Shown: positions 35,133 through 61,660, numbered from the stretch's first letter. The stretch: 64,000 bases of DNA from Enoplosus armatus (GCF_043641665.1 NC_092186.1:582001-646000); one strand, 5' to 3'. Numbers and translations: made by a program. The notes: a model not told the origin generated them from the letters alone.

Positions 35133-35385
35133 CTGCAACAATTAGTTAATTAATCAAGTATTATGATAATCAAATAATTTTGCAAGACAAATGTGAGTGT
35201 GCTTCTCTGCTTAATTGCACATGATAATAAACTGATGATCTTTGGCTTTGGACTGCTGGACAGCTGAAGTCGTCACCTTGAGTTGTGAGAAATTATAATA
35301 GACAAAACAATCAATCGATTGTTAACGAAAAGAATCAGAAGATTAAATCGATAATGAAAATAATGCATGTATAATCGTTAGCACA
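34488..35385. repeat. Two copies of dispersed repeat family A with an AC microsatellite between
   Basis: Copies at about 34,488-34,702 and 35,130-35,385 share CATTGAGAAAATAATTGGCA-like and GATAATGAAAATAA words. The AC run (about 35,090-35,128) immediately precedes the second copy. Such repeats often flank microsatellites. Confidence 0.7.
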
Positions 35386-35924
35386 GGTTCCCAACCCGTT
35401 CAAACATGACATTTACGACTGCGTCACTTGAACGTGTCGATTAGAGACAAACGCAGACTGGGAGGAGAGTCCTCCTCCCCACAGCGTCCAGGCAGCCTCT
35501 CACTGCAGATTCAGACCAAAGTAATAACTGATGCTACAGGAGCGTGTATAGCTGCAGATACGTGGCCGCACTCAGTCAATTATTATTATTTCAGGTTTTG
35601 CAGCAGACTCTGCAGCTCAGCTGGTTTCAGGTTTCACACATGAGGTTTATCATCATGTTGAATCACGTCTCTGTGGCTTTCTTTCTTTTCAAACATTATT
35701 CAGTAGCTGACAGTAGAGACAAACAGGAAACATGGGGAGACAGTGGGGGGGTCCAAAGGCATCAGAATCAGACCTGGGATCACATGTCCCTGGTCAACCA
35801 AGATGCCGTGGTGGCTGAAGACAAACCCAGAGGATGTGACCAGCGTGTCCACATACTGTGTCTGGGGTGTTGTTGTGAAGCTGAAACGCTCCACTGGCTT
35901 TAAGAACAGCAGCAGCGTCAGTTG

Positions 35925-36693
35925 ATGATGGAGTCTGTGCTGGTCTGTGTGGTCCTCCTCTCTCTCAGCGGTGAGCCTGTTTTCTCTTTTTATTTATTTA
36001 CTGATTTTATTTATTAATCTTCACACATTTAGATACACAGCTCAGCTCGCTGATTATTAACCGTCGCTGTTTTAAGGGATTTTAAGACATCACTGATTCT
36101 AAAACTGAGCTGCTGTCAGCTTCTGGTCTTAAATCTTTCAGTTTTAAGATGTTAGAAAGACCAAACGACTAATCGATTAATCGCATGAATCAGTTAAAAA
36201 AATATTCATTATTAGCAGCACCGCATATATTAACATTTATTGTTGATGGATGGATGTGCAGTTCATTAAAAAAAACTGCATGAATTTAAATATTTTAATA
36301 TATTACTTAAACTCATATATATAAATGTTTGATCAGAGTCGTAATATGATTATATGGATTAATAGTCAATCAATTTTCATGTTAACTTTTTATTGTTGAA
36401 GTAATTTATGAAGCACAGATTTCAACATTGTGTGGTTTTCTGGGTTTTGGACAAAATTAGATATCTGAAGACGACATTTTTGTCTGATTTATTTTTAGAC
36501 TAAACAATTAATAAATTAATCGAAAAAAGAATGCGATGAATTGATCATGAAAATGATGGTTAGTTCCAGTCCTGACAGAGACATGATTGTTATTCACTTT
36601 TACAGTTTAACAAGTTTGGACCTGACACTAAAAACTGAAAATGTGTTTTGTTGGTTTTATTGTTGATCTTTTGGAAAAAAAACAAAAATGTAT

Positions 36694-36727
<34 letters not shown>

Positions 36728-37184
36728 TAGTTGAGTATGTATTGTATATTAGTATAAAGTGTATAGTGACTTTTGTGACTAAGACTTCTATTAATAAATT
36801 AACTTCTTACTGTGTTGTTTTGAAGGTTTCCAGTGGGGGCGGCATGCCACCGCCCTGCCAGCCTCCACAGTGCAGGTGAGGGTCGGGGAGGACACCACCC
36901 TGCAGTGCCCCCTGCTGGACGCCTCCAATGTCTCCTCCACCCTCAGCTGGTACAGGAAGGCAGCAGGACAGAGTCCTCAGCTGCTTCTGACCTTCAAGTC
37001 CACCAACACGTCCAACGTGAAGTACGGCTCCGGTGTCGGTCCTGATAAAGTCTCGGCTGCAGCCGACGGCTCGCTGCTGCTGCGCGGCTCCCAGCAGAGC
37101 GACTCTGCGGTTTATTACTGCGGGATCAGTTGGGGAGACGAGCAGAAGAACCCAACAGAGCCACAGAGACCGTCAGGAACATGA
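35925..37184 (+). CDS. Secreted single V-set immunoglobulin domain protein (VpreB-like layout)
   Basis: Exon 1 (35,925-35,970) encodes a hydrophobic leader (SVLVCVVLLSLS) and ends in phase 1. Exon 2 (36,826-37,184) encodes one V domain, and the gene totals 134 residues. Canonical positions are present: Cys43, Trp57 in SWYRK, the AAGQSPQLLL segment after it, Asp108 in SDSAVYYC and Cys114. After Cys114 come GISWGDEQKN and a polar tail ending in TGA. There is no F-G-x-G joining motif, no transmembrane segment, and no clear CACAGTG heptamer with spaced nonamer. It is therefore a non-rearranging V-only gene, as VpreB is. It may instead be an orphan TCR or light-chain V, or a V-type innate receptor remnant. 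The start ATG is at 35,925 with a second at 35,928. Polyadenylation signals AATAAA occur at 37,480 and 37,491. The J-like/C1 gene follows 2.7 kb downstream on the same strand. Confidence 0.7.
36150..36575. repeat. Dispersed repeat family A copy inside the V-gene intron
   Basis: Shows AACGACTAATCGATTAATCG, GATATCTGAAGACGACATTT and AAATGATGGTTAGTTCCAGT, in keeping with the family. It lies between the leader and V exons. Confidence 0.6.
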
Positions 37185-37479
37185 TGTCTGCAGCTGGTCA
37201 CGGGTCTCAGTTCTGCCTCAGCTTCAGACTGATTCTGTTGTACTTTTTCTGTTATTTTAGAATCTATTTCAGATTTTGAGAATGAAACCAGTGTGTTGAC
37301 GAGACAATCACCTGTGTGACGTCATGAAGTCAGTTTACCTTCAGTTAGAGAATTCATCAGAACAGGTTCTTTGCCTTCAGGAAGGCTCCATCATTTATCC
37401 AACTCTTACCTTATTCACCGTTTTATTGTTACCACTGACTGACTGAATACTTCTGTGTTGTGCTCATTGACGCCTGACT

Positions 37480-37496
37480 AATAAAAGATTAATAAA
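37480..37496 (+). terminator. Candidate polyadenylation signals for the V-domain gene
   Basis: Two overlapping-range AATAAA signals (37,480 and 37,491) lie 300 bp after the stop codon. This is positional inference. Confidence 0.5.
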
Positions 37497-37639
37497 ATAT
37501 TAATTATATTAATTATTACTATCGTCTATCTGTGTTTTCAGCGGTGGTTTTGTTGTACCTGTGTGGTCAGTCTCTGATTTAGATTAGATTTGTCTTTATT
37601 GTCTCTCAGCGTGGACTAGCAGCACAGTCCATCAGGCAG

Positions 37640-37695
37640 GTGTCCATCACACACACACACACACATCTATGGATCTATAGATCTAGAGACACCAC

Positions 37696-37739
<44 letters not shown>

Positions 37740-37905
37740 CTGCACAGACCTGTTGATGCCAAGTCCTAACCTATCAATAATCAGAACAGACAGACAGCTA
37801 GCACACAGACAGATAGACAGACAGCTAGCACATAGACAGACAGACAGCTAGCAGATAGACAGGCAAACAGCTAGCAGACAGACAGCTAGCAGAGGGTGTA
37901 TCTGA
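37640..37905. repeat. AC microsatellites and ACAGACAGCTAGCA tandem repeat
   Basis: (AC)n runs lie at about 37,649-37,667 and 37,697-37,736. They are followed by GACAGACAGCTAGCACATA-type units through about 37,890. Confidence 0.9.
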
Positions 37906-37915
37906 CTCACATTAC

Positions 37916-38034
37916 TTGAAGTCCGTCCTTCTGTCCGTCAGGGAGGTGAACCGCTTCACGTCCATCCTGTCAGATAATCCCGCTGCTGCACTTGTTGCTG
38001 CGACGGCATTTTGTTTGTTTGCAGAGCTACTCAT
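37916..38034 (-). CDS. Possible first coding exon of an unidentified minus-strand gene
   Basis: Read on the minus strand, an ATG at 38,034 opens 39 codons (start MSSSANKQNAV, end RFTSLTDRRTDF) that run to a good splice donor, AA|GTAATG, at 37,916/37,915. Read-through would stop at once (TAA). The stretch is richer in CpG than its surroundings, and the DNA upstream (38,035-38,300) has promoter-like character. I do not recognise the protein and cannot find the next exon. It may be a fragment of a duplicated gene or chance. Confidence 0.3.
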
Positions 38035-38299
38035 CTTCCCGCCATCACCGCTAGCATGTTAGCTAATAGCATTAGCAACACTGGAAAACTAGCTGACACC
38101 GCCGTTAACTCTTCCGACTGACTTCAATTCAGTCTCGTCTCTTCAGAGCTTCATATTTATTGTTATATGATCATTTTTAAAACCAGCTTCACCTGCGTCT
38201 CTCTGACGGACAGACAGATGGACAGACAGACTGCACTACCCTCTCTCACCGCGCACTCTTAACAGACATTATACCGCTACAGGCCAGGGGGCGCTGTTT

Positions 38300-39846
38300 C
38301 ACTCATTGGAAGATTTTTCCCATGTCCACCTTCCCCCTTTATTACTTTAGTAATACAGATATTCATAAAAATCCACAATGAGGAATCTCAAAACTGTCAA
38401 AAGACAAAGAAAAACCAAAGACAGTGATAACAAAGTTTACATTATCACTACAATCTTATGCCTTATGGTTTATGGATCTGAGTGCTTTTTTACTATTCAT
38501 TTGCAGTGCTGGAAGAAGTATTCAGAGTACCAATACAACAGTGTAAAATACTCCTTAACATGTAAAAGTATTGCATTCAAATTCCTACTCAAGTAAAAGT
38601 ACATAAGTCTCAGTAAAATGTAATTAAAGTATAGTTTGAATGAAACATGTGAGCAGTTTGCAGGGAAACGTCTCTTTGATAACAACTCAGAGATGCTGCT
38701 TTATTGTAAGAGGTTGAAAACATCTGGTTTAATCTGTAAACTGTGTTGACTTTCATCAGCTGACGTCTTTAATGTGAAATCTTCAACTGAGAAGTAACTA
38801 GTAACTCCAGCTGTCAGAGACATGTACTACAGTAAAGAGATGTAGTACTGTGGAAGTATAAAGCTATTTATAATATCGGTATATTTATAAAGAAATTTAG
38901 ATGATCAGAAATGTCTTTGACTCCATTGTTTCTAAAAAACCAGAAACAGCATCAGACTCCATCAGTTTCACTGTATTTATATATATTTATGAAGACATAT
39001 GTATTTGCAGAAATTCATATATATTCGTCATATTTGTGTTTAACGTATGCAGCTTTTAAATTTAGCTTCTTTAATTTTACGTGAAGGATTAAAAGGGTTA
39101 GGGCGGCTAACATGTATCTTTGTGAGTAAATACAAGTTTTCATCTAATACCGGCTGTTACTGTACAAGTATTTAACTCTGTTAGCAGTTTGCTCTTTGTT
39201 GTCTAGTTGTTGAATCAGACCTTCATGTGCTGGTCTTTATTCTGTATTGATTAAAAACAGCAGAGTTTGTGTTGATGAACGTTTTGACAGTTTGACATCA
39301 GGACCTTGTTGACACGAGGCCCCAACAGTCGCATCAACGGCACAAGTGAGAAAAGTTCCTGTTTTTCTGTCCTTCAACTGACTGAACCAACGGCCGATCT
39401 GATCCCAGAGCAGTTTCCGTCCTCTGGAGACTGTTGGTGTTCTGCTCCATCAGTTTCTCATGTTTCTGGTTTCCACAAAGTCTCCAGCTTTCAGAGACCA
39501 GGAACATGAACACACAGGAGACCTGCAGGACCATCAGCTAAGGTAACACATCTTCATGAGGACTTTGATTACCATGAGCAGTTTTATCACAGCTATAAAT
39601 CTATATTACTATAGCAAACCATCAGGTGGACTTTAAATGAACATGAAGCTCACATTCTTGTTTGTAGCTAAAAACTAAATTAGTTTCTCACAAAGACGTT
39701 TATTTAAAGTAAAGTGAGCCATTAAGGTGACTTTAGAACTTTTACTGAACTCTAACATCATTATAAGGCCCTTAGTATTTATTTCAAGGACTTTTATTCA
39801 CAGTATAATTCAGGACCTTCAGGCAGACCCAGTGTTGGTTGACTTC
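38300..39846. other. Intergenic; contains a repeat family B copy
   Basis: A family B repeat (GCTGGAAGAAGTATTCAGAG start) lies at about 38,508-38,860. No conserved exon is recognised in the rest. Short ORFs have no family features. Confidence 0.5.
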
Positions 39847-40903
39847 ATGGACACAGCACTGACCTTCATCTTCCTCCTGCGGTGAGACTCACTGATGATG
39901 AACTCTTCAACAGTCTGATTTCAGTGCATTTATGGTTTCTATATTTTCTGTGTGTGTTTTCTCCTGCTGCAGATGTTGGTGTGTTTGGTCTTTTCCCAGA
40001 GGACAGTCTGTCAGAGGACAGTCGGCCTCTTTCTCGATGGTCTTCAGCGGCGGAATTCAGCTGCTGGTGGACGAAGCAGCTGACTGTGATGAAGATGATC
40101 TTTCTCACCGTCAGAACAAGACAACCTGTGGGTTCCAAAACAGACAAGATAAAGTGACGATAAGTGAAGTCGTGTGATTGACTTTCCAACAGGAAATGTT
40201 CACAGTCGATTCTTACAGGGAGAGAGATAATGGAGGTCCTCGATACCTTAATCTGGACACACAGCTGCAGACCATCTGCACAACAACAAGAGGACATTAT
40301 GGGGCGGGGGCAGCATGCACATAGAGAATACCAGTTTACAGACTCCACTTCCACCTTCCAGACATAATACAAAAAAACGTCTTCACATCTGGTTTTATTT
40401 TGAAACACTGAGCCTGTTCAATATCACAAAGCTGATTCAATTAGGTTTTAATCTTATTATATTTATATTTTTATAATATGATCTATTAAATGTTGAACAC
40501 AAAGAACATTTCACATGCTGATTTTATAATAAGTTGATTTTTGATTGACTGGTCCTTCTTGTTCTTATTATTTTGTCCACGTCTGTCTGCAGGTTCTGGT
40601 CCATCTGTTCAGATATTATCGTCCATCCCGCTCACTCAGGATCCAGGATCTCCTCACCTGCTGGTCTGCCTCCTCACTGGATTAGACTCACCTCTGCATG
40701 ACGTCCTGTGGTGGGTCGATGACACGGTGGTGACATCAGCGGACACAGATGTGTTGTGGACGATGTCAGAGGGGGGCGGAGCCTACAGCGTCACCTCAGT
40801 GTGGGAGGTGTCAGCAGCAGATTGGAGGTCCAGATCCACATACTGGTGTGGGACGATCCAGGAGGGCCAAGTTTACAGACAGAGACTCTGCTTGAGGGAC
40901 TGA
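39847..40903 (+). CDS. Leader-J-like-C1 immunoglobulin gene (lambda-5/light-chain-constant-like)
   Basis: Exon 1 (39,847-39,881) encodes a leader (MDTALTFIFLL) and ends in phase 2. Exon 2 starts at 39,973 in the matching phase and includes VFSGGIQLLV, which fits the F-G-x-G-T-x-L-x-V J-segment pattern with two substitutions. Two phase-1 donors (after 40,085 or 40,127) can join exon 3 (40,593-40,903), giving 152 or 166 residues. Exon 3 is a C1-set domain: LLVCLLTG, VLWWVDD, the AYSVTSVWEVSAADW core, TYWCGT, and a Cys three residues before the end (LCLRD), like the interchain Cys of light chains. There is no transmembrane segment. The leader/J-like/C layout matches lambda-5 (IGLL1). The donors after the J-like exon are weak, and the usual donor just after the J motif is missing, so it could be a decayed light-chain or TCR constant gene. 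The C1 exon call is firm; the exon 1-2 joining is inferred. Confidence 0.6.
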
Positions 40904-40994
40904 CGGTGACTCAGAAGTCACAGGTTCGATTCCCAGACTGACAACGAGCAGAACCTGCGAACATGTTCGTGTATATCTTTTAAATGTCTGGTCT

Positions 40995-41522
40995 GACAGT
41001 GTGTTGGTGTCTCTGAGTCATCAGCTGATCTTCACAGTGACTCTCAGCTCCTTGTTTGTCTGTTCTGGTTCACTCTCAGCTCTCAGAGAGAAGCTGCTGA
41101 ACACAGTGAAGCATTTGTTCAACACATTTTATTAAAAACGAGGTTTGATCTTCTGTAGTTGTGTCACTCTGTGTTCGATGTATGATGTCATTAATAACTG
41201 CACTTTCATCATTTTACCAATAACAACAACATTATGATCGGCGTATCTGATCGATCTGTTATTATTGTTGCTCTGCAAAACATCTGGCCAAAGGAAGATT
41301 ATCCAGCTGGCTAACACTGACACATTTACAGAAATGCTCATTCATGAAAAGGAGGTGGTAGAGACCAAAGACAGAGCTAACAGAGAGAGAATACTGGACT
41401 TCATTCATCGGGTGACTCAAACACATGAAGGATCATGTTGCTCTGCAGCTGCTGCTGTTTGATCACAACTTGTTTCTGCTGAAAACAAATGAACCAAGAA
41501 CATCAGTTATTGCAGGTTTAAA
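40995..41522 (+). repeat. Duplicated block, copy 2, after the C1 exon
   Basis: Same series of segments as 30,066-30,455, with an extra ~120 bp in the middle. It probably forms the 3' UTR of the C1 gene, with AATAAA at 41,587. Confidence 0.8.
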
Positions 41523-41586
41523 GCGTCTCTCCATCATATTTATATTCCTGTCAGTGTGAAGCAGCATTTAGAACATCATGTTGGGG

Positions 41587-41592
41587 AATAAA
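41587..41592 (+). terminator. Candidate polyadenylation signal of the C1 Ig gene
   Basis: AATAAA lies 680 bp after the stop codon and follows the duplicated block. Positional inference. Confidence 0.4.
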
Positions 41593-41599
41593 ATGTACA

Positions 41600-44500
41600 G
41601 AAAGTGTAGCTGAGCAGGCGAATGAATAATGAATAAATACATTTGGAAAAAATAAAATGAGTCAAAAATGTCTGTATTTATAAAATCCAGGCAGAATCGT
41701 CATATATCAACTTCCTGTCAGCAGAGTAAAGTTAACTGCTCTGATATCTGACAAACACAAGCCATGAGTCACTTCTGTACATGTGATGTAAAATGTGCCT
41801 CAGCGAGAAACTGACACTGTGCTCATTTCAAGCAGACTGAACCCAGATCAGCCACAGGGTCCTGCAGGATCCAAACTCTCTTTAATCAGATATGATCAAC
41901 AGAAATGAAATAATACATGCAAATATACACATGTAACAGCTGTCAGTTTATATGTCACCCTTCAAAATAAAAAAGGTACAAGTTTACTCCGCAAACACAA
42001 AACAAACACCATTTACAGGTTCGCCCCGCCCACCTCGAACCCCCCCCCATGTCCCTCAGAAGTCGAGATAAATAGAAGCAAAATATTATTCATGTTTTTA
42101 CATAAGAGTATAGATGTAAATCAATTATACAGAGCACATGCTTTTTCACCATGACAGCTAGTTATCCAGTGTTCCATTTGGCAAGAAGTTCAACACCTGT
42201 GGACAGGTGAACGTCACATGATCATATGATCACATGACCAGTCCAACAGAAGACATGCAGAACTCAAATGAATTAAAGAGGAACCAAACTACAAACCAAA
42301 GTCTGTGTCACAGTCAGACCTTCAAAGACATTCAAAACGACCAATCACAGAGCTTTCTGTTTTGTCATGAGGCCTATGAGGCACGGGAAGGCGGGGGCTC
42401 TGTAGGGGCCATTCAGATGGAGTAGACCAGCAGGACATCTAGTGGTGAGAGCAGGTACTGAATAGTCCACCTGCTGCTGGTCATCCGGTCTGAACTGTCT
42501 ACCAGTCCAGCACCAGCTGTAGATGGTGGGGGCTCCTCGGGTTTGAGGGGTTTGGTTCCTCTTTAAAGAGAAAAGCCCTTATGGGATGAATGTGTTCCTC
42601 TTCACGATTTAGTACGGGGGCTGAGACAGAACAAAAAGCACAGCAACCTGAGAAAACTCAAGAACAAAAACCAAACACAAACAGCTCTTTTAGAAAGACC
42701 AGGACCCGTATTTATCAAGCACCTCAGAATCCCTCGCACTGAGATTTAACCTGTGGGTGGGACACTGCAGCTCAGGGCAGGACTTAATAATTAATTCATT
42801 AGTTTATTATCTATTATAAGCATCCTCCTCTCACTTTGTAGTTTTCTGACAGTTGCAGCTTGAAACATAAACAGTGATAAAAATCCGAAATGCAGAAAAT
42901 AGCAGCTCTTTATTATATATTTATATGGCAGAATCACAACAAAAGTTAACTCATGACACTTTACATATAGAGCAGGTCTAGGCTGTACTCGTATTAGTAT
43001 AATACAGTATATACTGTATATATATATTTATGTATGTGTGTCTATATATATATATATAGAGAGAGAGTGAAGGTTACAAAAATAGATGAGAAAAATACAA
43101 AATACAGAGATTACAAAACCTCTGCAGTGCACCACCGAATCATTTTTACTTTCCTTTATAGATCCCTGATACTTTCTGACAGATACTTCATTTGCATCTT
43201 CTGATCTTTACTGTCTCGCTTTGTTTGAGGACAACATTTACTGTAAATAAAATTATATATCAAATAATTTTTTAACACAAAAATGTAGTTGGTGGTGCCT
43301 CATCTCCTCACTGGCAGGACAGTTAAAGTACAACAGTATACATTTAAATAGTTGATCATTTCAGCTGTGTGAAATGATCTTGTCAGCCTCGTCTATTCAC
43401 ACCTTTTTATAACAGTGCCGTCCCTTTCACATATTTCAGACTCACAGCGGTAATGTTAAAACCTCTCTGGCTGCTGTAGTTCATCTTCTCTTCCACTGAC
43501 TCACCTTCAACTACTCACCTTTCTGTTCCCTACATGCAACGAGCATATTCATTTCTTTAATGTCACCCAGAGAAATGAAACAACATGAACACATCTCTCA
43601 AATATTATAGTCCCACTATTAATAGAAATATATGTTTTTAAGATGAGCTCCTATATTAAATGTTACTTGTTCCTTCATTATGCAGATGACAGTCTGTTCT
43701 CACTGAGGACCCCCGTCCGTTTGATTAATGACTTTTAATAAGCTTATTGTCATTAAACCTTTCCAAAACGTCATCACCTGCCGACTCCCTGACAGCTCAG
43801 GGCTCCTCTGAAGCTCTCCTACTTTTTGGCCGAGTTAAGAACGCTGATAAATTGCTTCTTACTTGTTTACTTTGAATGCATCACTCTGCTAATCTGACTG
43901 ACTAACTCTGACTGACGTCCTACTCTGAGATGTTTGATGAATACGGGCCCAGCATGTCCTGAACTCACAGTGGAGTTGTTGCTTTGAACTCTACTTTCAA
44001 CTGAACCAGCTGAGTTTTCTCAAACTGCAGTCCTGTTTTGGACTGTCTTGGCCACCGTAGATTTGTGTGTTTTTCTTTGAGTGGCATCAGGTCTGCCTGC
44101 TGGGCTCCTCATTATTTTCTTTCCAGAGACGTCTGCGTCATTTTTTATCATTTTGGAAGCCCCTGTTCAAAAAGAGGTAGAACGTGTGGTTTCAGATCAG
44201 AGGAAAGGTTTCGTTTTCAACAAAGGTCAAAGGTCAAATTTGGTATTTTTGGGGGTCTGAACACCGATCGTGTCTGTAGTCGAGTGGAGCGGTAAAGATG
44301 TCAGTGATAGTCTGTCTAAAACCAAACTATGTACAGTGCAAACAGGAGATCATCGTCACTGCTGATATCGTGTAAACAACACAATGTTTTACTAGAAGCT
44401 CACGAACACAACACGTCACTTACCTGAACTACAGACCGATCTATCTACTCATACAGCTGCATAATGAAGTCAGCGGGAGGCGACAGTAAAGAGTAGAAAG

Positions 44501-47021
44501 GATAAAAAACCCAAAGCAGATTGTCTCTTCAAGTCGCCCGTAAAGCAAACTGAACCCGAGTTTTATAGCAACATGAAAGTCTGAAGCCTCTGAAGCAGCA
44601 CACACGAGCTCCGACACTAAAAGGGATGCAAAAGAAGAAGAAACAGAAAGACCAGAGCGAGATGAAGCTGCTCTCTCTCCCCTCGTCCACGCAGACGTGC
44701 GCCATATTACTAAAGTTTAATAAAATACAATCAATAAGCTCTGTCCTGAGCGTCCGAGGAAAAATTCACCTTCTGTAGCAGGAGAAGAAGAAGAAGACCA
44801 GAGTCTCTGTTTGTCCCAGATCAGAACTTTGAGGACCAGTTGTTAAAGTCTTTCTCTTTGACAGTGAGATGCTCAGACGGAGAGCAGTCTCATGTTAATG
44901 GGTTAAGTGTGGAGCTCAAAAATACACCTACACCTACCAATGAACACGTTTCTAAATCACAGGTTGGGATTTTAGTGGGGAGTTATGAGCCGGAACTATT
45001 TGCACAGTGTATCCATCCGCCCAAAAATCGTGTTTTTACAGATTATCCATCTGAACCATCTCATTGTCAAAGAAAGAGTTCAAGTGTATTTCCCAAAATG
45101 TTGAACTGTTCCTTTAAGCTACAGACCAAACTGTTTGTGACCAAAATGAAGCTCCACATTTGGCTCGTCTCTGAAGACAAAAACCACGATCGATCAAATG
45201 GAGGTTTCAGTCGTCTGGATTCAGAATCCACCACAGATTGTTTAGACCCCATCTAGAGGTGTCTGCCAGGTATAAATGGCAGGAGGAGCCAGATGTGGAG
45301 GCTAATTTGTGATTTGTTTTGACTTGACTAGATTCCTATGCAGTTAGCTTGAATAGCTCATCCAGGGGACTACTTTCTGAGTTTACTTTCATTAGAACAA
45401 GTGTGTGAAATCATTTCTGAAACTGAAGTTTACTTTGAAAGATTTAGGCTCCTACTTGTCCCAATGTACGTTGTTTTGCCAGAGTTTCCTGATTCTCTAC
45501 AACGGAGGTGGCGAGTACAAAGTTAGCTTAATTAGAATAAGAAAGATATCGGAATTATCTTTTAATACCAGGTGCAAACGCTGTCTGTGACTGGACGTCA
45601 GCATCCAGACAGATATCAATGCAATGCTTCATTTGGTTGCAAATATGCTAGTTTATGTGTGCAGTTGACTTTTATTTTGGGACACACAATGCTGCGCTTC
45701 AGTCCGAGAGCTGAACTTTCATTACTGTGGTGAGAAGAGCCACCAAACACAGCCAGAGACACCATGTTAGTTTGATCTGAGCAGCAAACTGTGAGGAGTT
45801 TCACCTTTTTCAGTGTTTTTTGTGAGCTTTCTGATGATTAGCATGCTTCAAAATTGCATGATATTTCAATGAGGGTCTAATTCAATGATGAGGAGGGCAG
45901 AGCCAGAATCAAGCTAACATGCCACACAAGTAAAGTCCTGGTCACACCAGACCAGTAAGCTCAGAGTCCAGACAGAGTGATTACTACAGGGCTCGTTGGT
46001 GAACTACTGTAGCTAGCGGGCTCACTGCTAGCATGCAAGCCAGCCCAGAATGGGCTAGCCCTACTCACAGCTGCTGTCCAAGCTAACTGTCAGTTAGCAA
46101 ATGTTGCCATTTTAAAAGCTGGTGTGACTGAACACATCCAGTTTCTCAGAGTATAAAATTTTTAATCCCGTTGTGTTTATGCTGCAGGTCAACTCAGAAG
46201 GCCAGCGAGTTATTTTGTTAACTCAAAGCGTTATCTAGCATGCTAGCTTAGAAATGCTAGCTAAGTATCAAGAGATAGCAGAAGGAGTCAAAGTTTGTCC
46301 TCTGTGTTGTCTGTAGTTTGTGCCATTAGATTTAAACAGTATTATATATAATCATATAATCATATTATATGATTACAAATGCTGTTTATTTTTTATAAAG
46401 ATTTACCAGAAAGGAAGACTGTGAATCTGATTATTAAAATCTCATATGATAGAAATAATCTGGAAAAATATAATAGGCAGAAAATGAAAATGAAAAAATG
46501 TCTCTAAAGACCTCAGTATTTGATAAACAACAGAAAGAGTTTGTTGGTAGTTTTTATGTATAAGAAAATCTAAATGATGTTTAAATGAGAAGCATCTCCT
46601 TGGCAGCTTCTTGGCACGCTTTGTTGTTTTTCTTACCACAGCAACAAGAGCAGAGAAGATTTAATCGCTCATAAATCCTGATATGGGACAATCATCTCCA
46701 GCCTTCATACTGAAAAGCTGCAGCTCAACAGTAAAAACACAACAACTGTCCAGGCTGCAAAAACACCCCACAACCCTCAGTGAGTACGTATCTGTTAGTA
46801 TGTTAGCGCAACAGCAGAGCAACAGAAATGGAAGTTGTTGGGGTTAAATGTTAGCTCTGGATGTTACAGATACTTTAGGTTATGGTGTAATTTGGTCCCA
46901 ATAAATGATTTTAGATCTTTGTAAAAGGTTTAAGGAAGGCTGAACCTCATTATTTTTGTGATTTTTGTGGTCGTGTGAAACTGAAACAGAGTGAAATGTC
47001 TCCGCTCTGTTTGTCAGGTGA
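41600..47021 (-). other. No coding exon seen; possible long 3' UTR of camk4
   Basis: This 5.4 kb is unusually poor in tandem repeats for the window and has no recognisable coding frame. AATAAA on the minus strand occurs at 46,390-46,385, and an ATTAAA at 41,886-41,881, so the camk4 message could end near either. The microsatellites include a TATATA stretch at about 43,010-43,065. Confidence 0.35.
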
Positions 47022-61115
<14,094 letters not shown>

Positions 61116-61617
61116 CTGTAAGAAAACACAAAACAACAATCCAGAGCTTTAAACCTGAACGCTGCCCTGACGACTGACACCACACGTGTATTTGTAGACA
61201 GCATGTCAGGAACATGCGGCTGTGAAAGGTTTGGATAAAGTGAACATTTCCACAGCTGAAACTGCTGGATTTACCAACCAACAGGGTCGCTGGTCAGATC
61301 TTTTATTGAGATTCTTCTACTGAAGACAAACAGGCTCCTGAAAGATTTGATTAATTACAGGAATTTACAGGAAGAATTATCTTGAAAAAAGAAATGCAGA
61401 AGTGTGTCAGTCAGAGCGTCGGACAGATAATCCATTTTACAGCTTCTGCTGCAGAAACTGTCTCCTCCTCATCCTGTGAGGAGTCCATGAGTCCTCACAG
61501 AAGAGTCATGTCGACACCAATTCTCCCCGACTGTGAAGATGTGTGTGTGTGTGTGTGTGGGGGATCTGTTATTCTGCTGGGACAGATGGAGGAAACAGAT
61601 CCATCTGAAAAGCCCCC

Positions 61618-61660
<43 letters not shown>

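Noticed and set aside
36870..37184. Treating the V exon as a rearranging TCR/Ig V segment
   Set aside because: I looked for CACAGTG-type heptamer and spaced nonamer after Cys114. The closest, CACAGAG near 37,158, has no nonamer at 12 or 23 bases and lies past the expected position.
40918..40930. GGTTCGATTCC, an exact pol III B-box match after the C1 exon
   Set aside because: No A-box or tRNA-like fold lies at the right distance upstream, so it is not a tRNA gene and only weakly suggests a SINE.
44840..45256. 138-codon plus-strand ORF
   Set aside because: There is no recognisable family, no promoter or splice signals and ordinary base composition. It lies in the possible camk4 3' UTR.
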